NCBI GenBank assembly: GCA_964440345.1
Contig: CAYTSA010000136.1
Coordinates: forward strand, 1-5,832
DNA length: 5,832 bases
Source: CAYTSA01 sp964440345
Lineage (GTDB): Bacteria; Desulfobacterota; Desulfovibrionia; Desulfovibrionales; Desulfovibrionaceae
Direction: 5' to 3'
This document shows, in pieces, positions 5,694 to 5,832 of the stretch. The first letter of the stretch is position 1, and each line of letters starts with the position of its first letter. The translations under genes and the position numbers were made by a program. Under the pieces are notes generated by a model, which was not told the origin of the DNA, ran no database searches, and worked only from the letters and a program-made list of their open reading frames with translations.

Positions 5694-5832
5694 TTTCAAG
5701 CGTTGCGGCCCCGGCTTACCCCTACAGTCATCCCCCGCTTTCAAGCGTTGCGGCCCCGCCTTACCCCTACAGTCATCCCCCGCTTTCAAGCGTTGCGGCC
5801 CCCGCCTTACCCCTACAGTCATCCCCCGCTTC
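5694..5832. repeat. Tandem 45-bp repeat, three units plus the start of a fourth at the window edge
   Basis: Units lie at 5694-5738 (45 bp), 5739-5783 (45 bp) and 5784-5829 (46 bp). A fourth begins at 5830 with TTC and leaves the window. Each unit starts TTTCAAGCGTTGCGGCCCC and ends TACAGTCATCCCCCGC. Units 1 and 2 differ at one base (G or C at 5714 and its counterpart), and unit 3 has one extra C in its C-run. There are no spacers between units, so this is not a CRISPR array. The near identity points to recent expansion. The minus strand is open with a 15-residue peptide period (GPQRLKAGDDCRGKA), but the 46-bp unit shifts the frame, which argues against coding. Confidence 0.88.

Noticed and set aside
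5589..5822. Minus-strand open frame of 77 codons across the tandem repeats, with a 15-residue period
   Set aside because: It arises from a 45-bp repeat whose third unit has 46 bp, so the peptide period breaks. It has no supported ribosome site and resembles no family I know. The repeat is better described at the DNA level.
5694..5832. CRISPR array
   Set aside because: The units are directly abutting with no unique spacers, and no cas-like gene is present.

Overview
The window looks like a GC-rich chromosome fragment from a delta-proteobacterium of the Desulfovibrio type (Desulfobacterota). This is an inference from three things: a cysteine synthase fused to a cysteinyl-tRNA-synthetase-like domain, which I associate with Desulfovibrio-like genomes from memory; a Maf/DUF115 motility-associated protein; and a near-consensus sigma-54 promoter. 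Nothing here fixes the species.

Layout. Bases 1-94 hold a perfect GC-rich hairpin just past the end of a long minus-strand gene. That gene (about 95-2428) encodes a bifunctional-looking protein. Its first ~305 residues are a complete PLP-dependent O-acetylserine sulfhydrylase. The remaining ~450 residues are recognisably class-I cysteinyl-tRNA synthetase, but the HIGH and KMSKS signatures and most of the zinc site are gone. A 155-base divergent intergenic region (2429-2583) follows. It carries a strong sigma-54 (-24/-12) match reading rightward and a possible, weaker minus-strand promoter. On the plus strand lie a Maf-family (MptE-like, DUF115) protein at 2584-4368 and a GT9 heptosyltransferase-like glycosyltransferase at 4422-5450. 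The 53-base gap between them can fold into nested hairpins. The last 382 bases contain no convincing gene. They hold a large nested inverted repeat (5514-5568) and the first three units of a 45-bp tandem repeat (from 5694) that runs off the window edge.

How the genes fit together. The two plus-strand genes are probably co-transcribed and both concern surface glycoconjugates. Maf proteins act in flagellin glycosylation, and GT9 enzymes transfer heptose or a related sugar to LPS core. Sigma-54 control of the pair would suit a motility or surface programme. The minus-strand gene belongs to cysteine biosynthesis and appears to share only the intergenic control region. The most unusual item is this fusion of a cysteine-making enzyme to an apparently inactive copy of the enzyme that loads cysteine onto tRNA.
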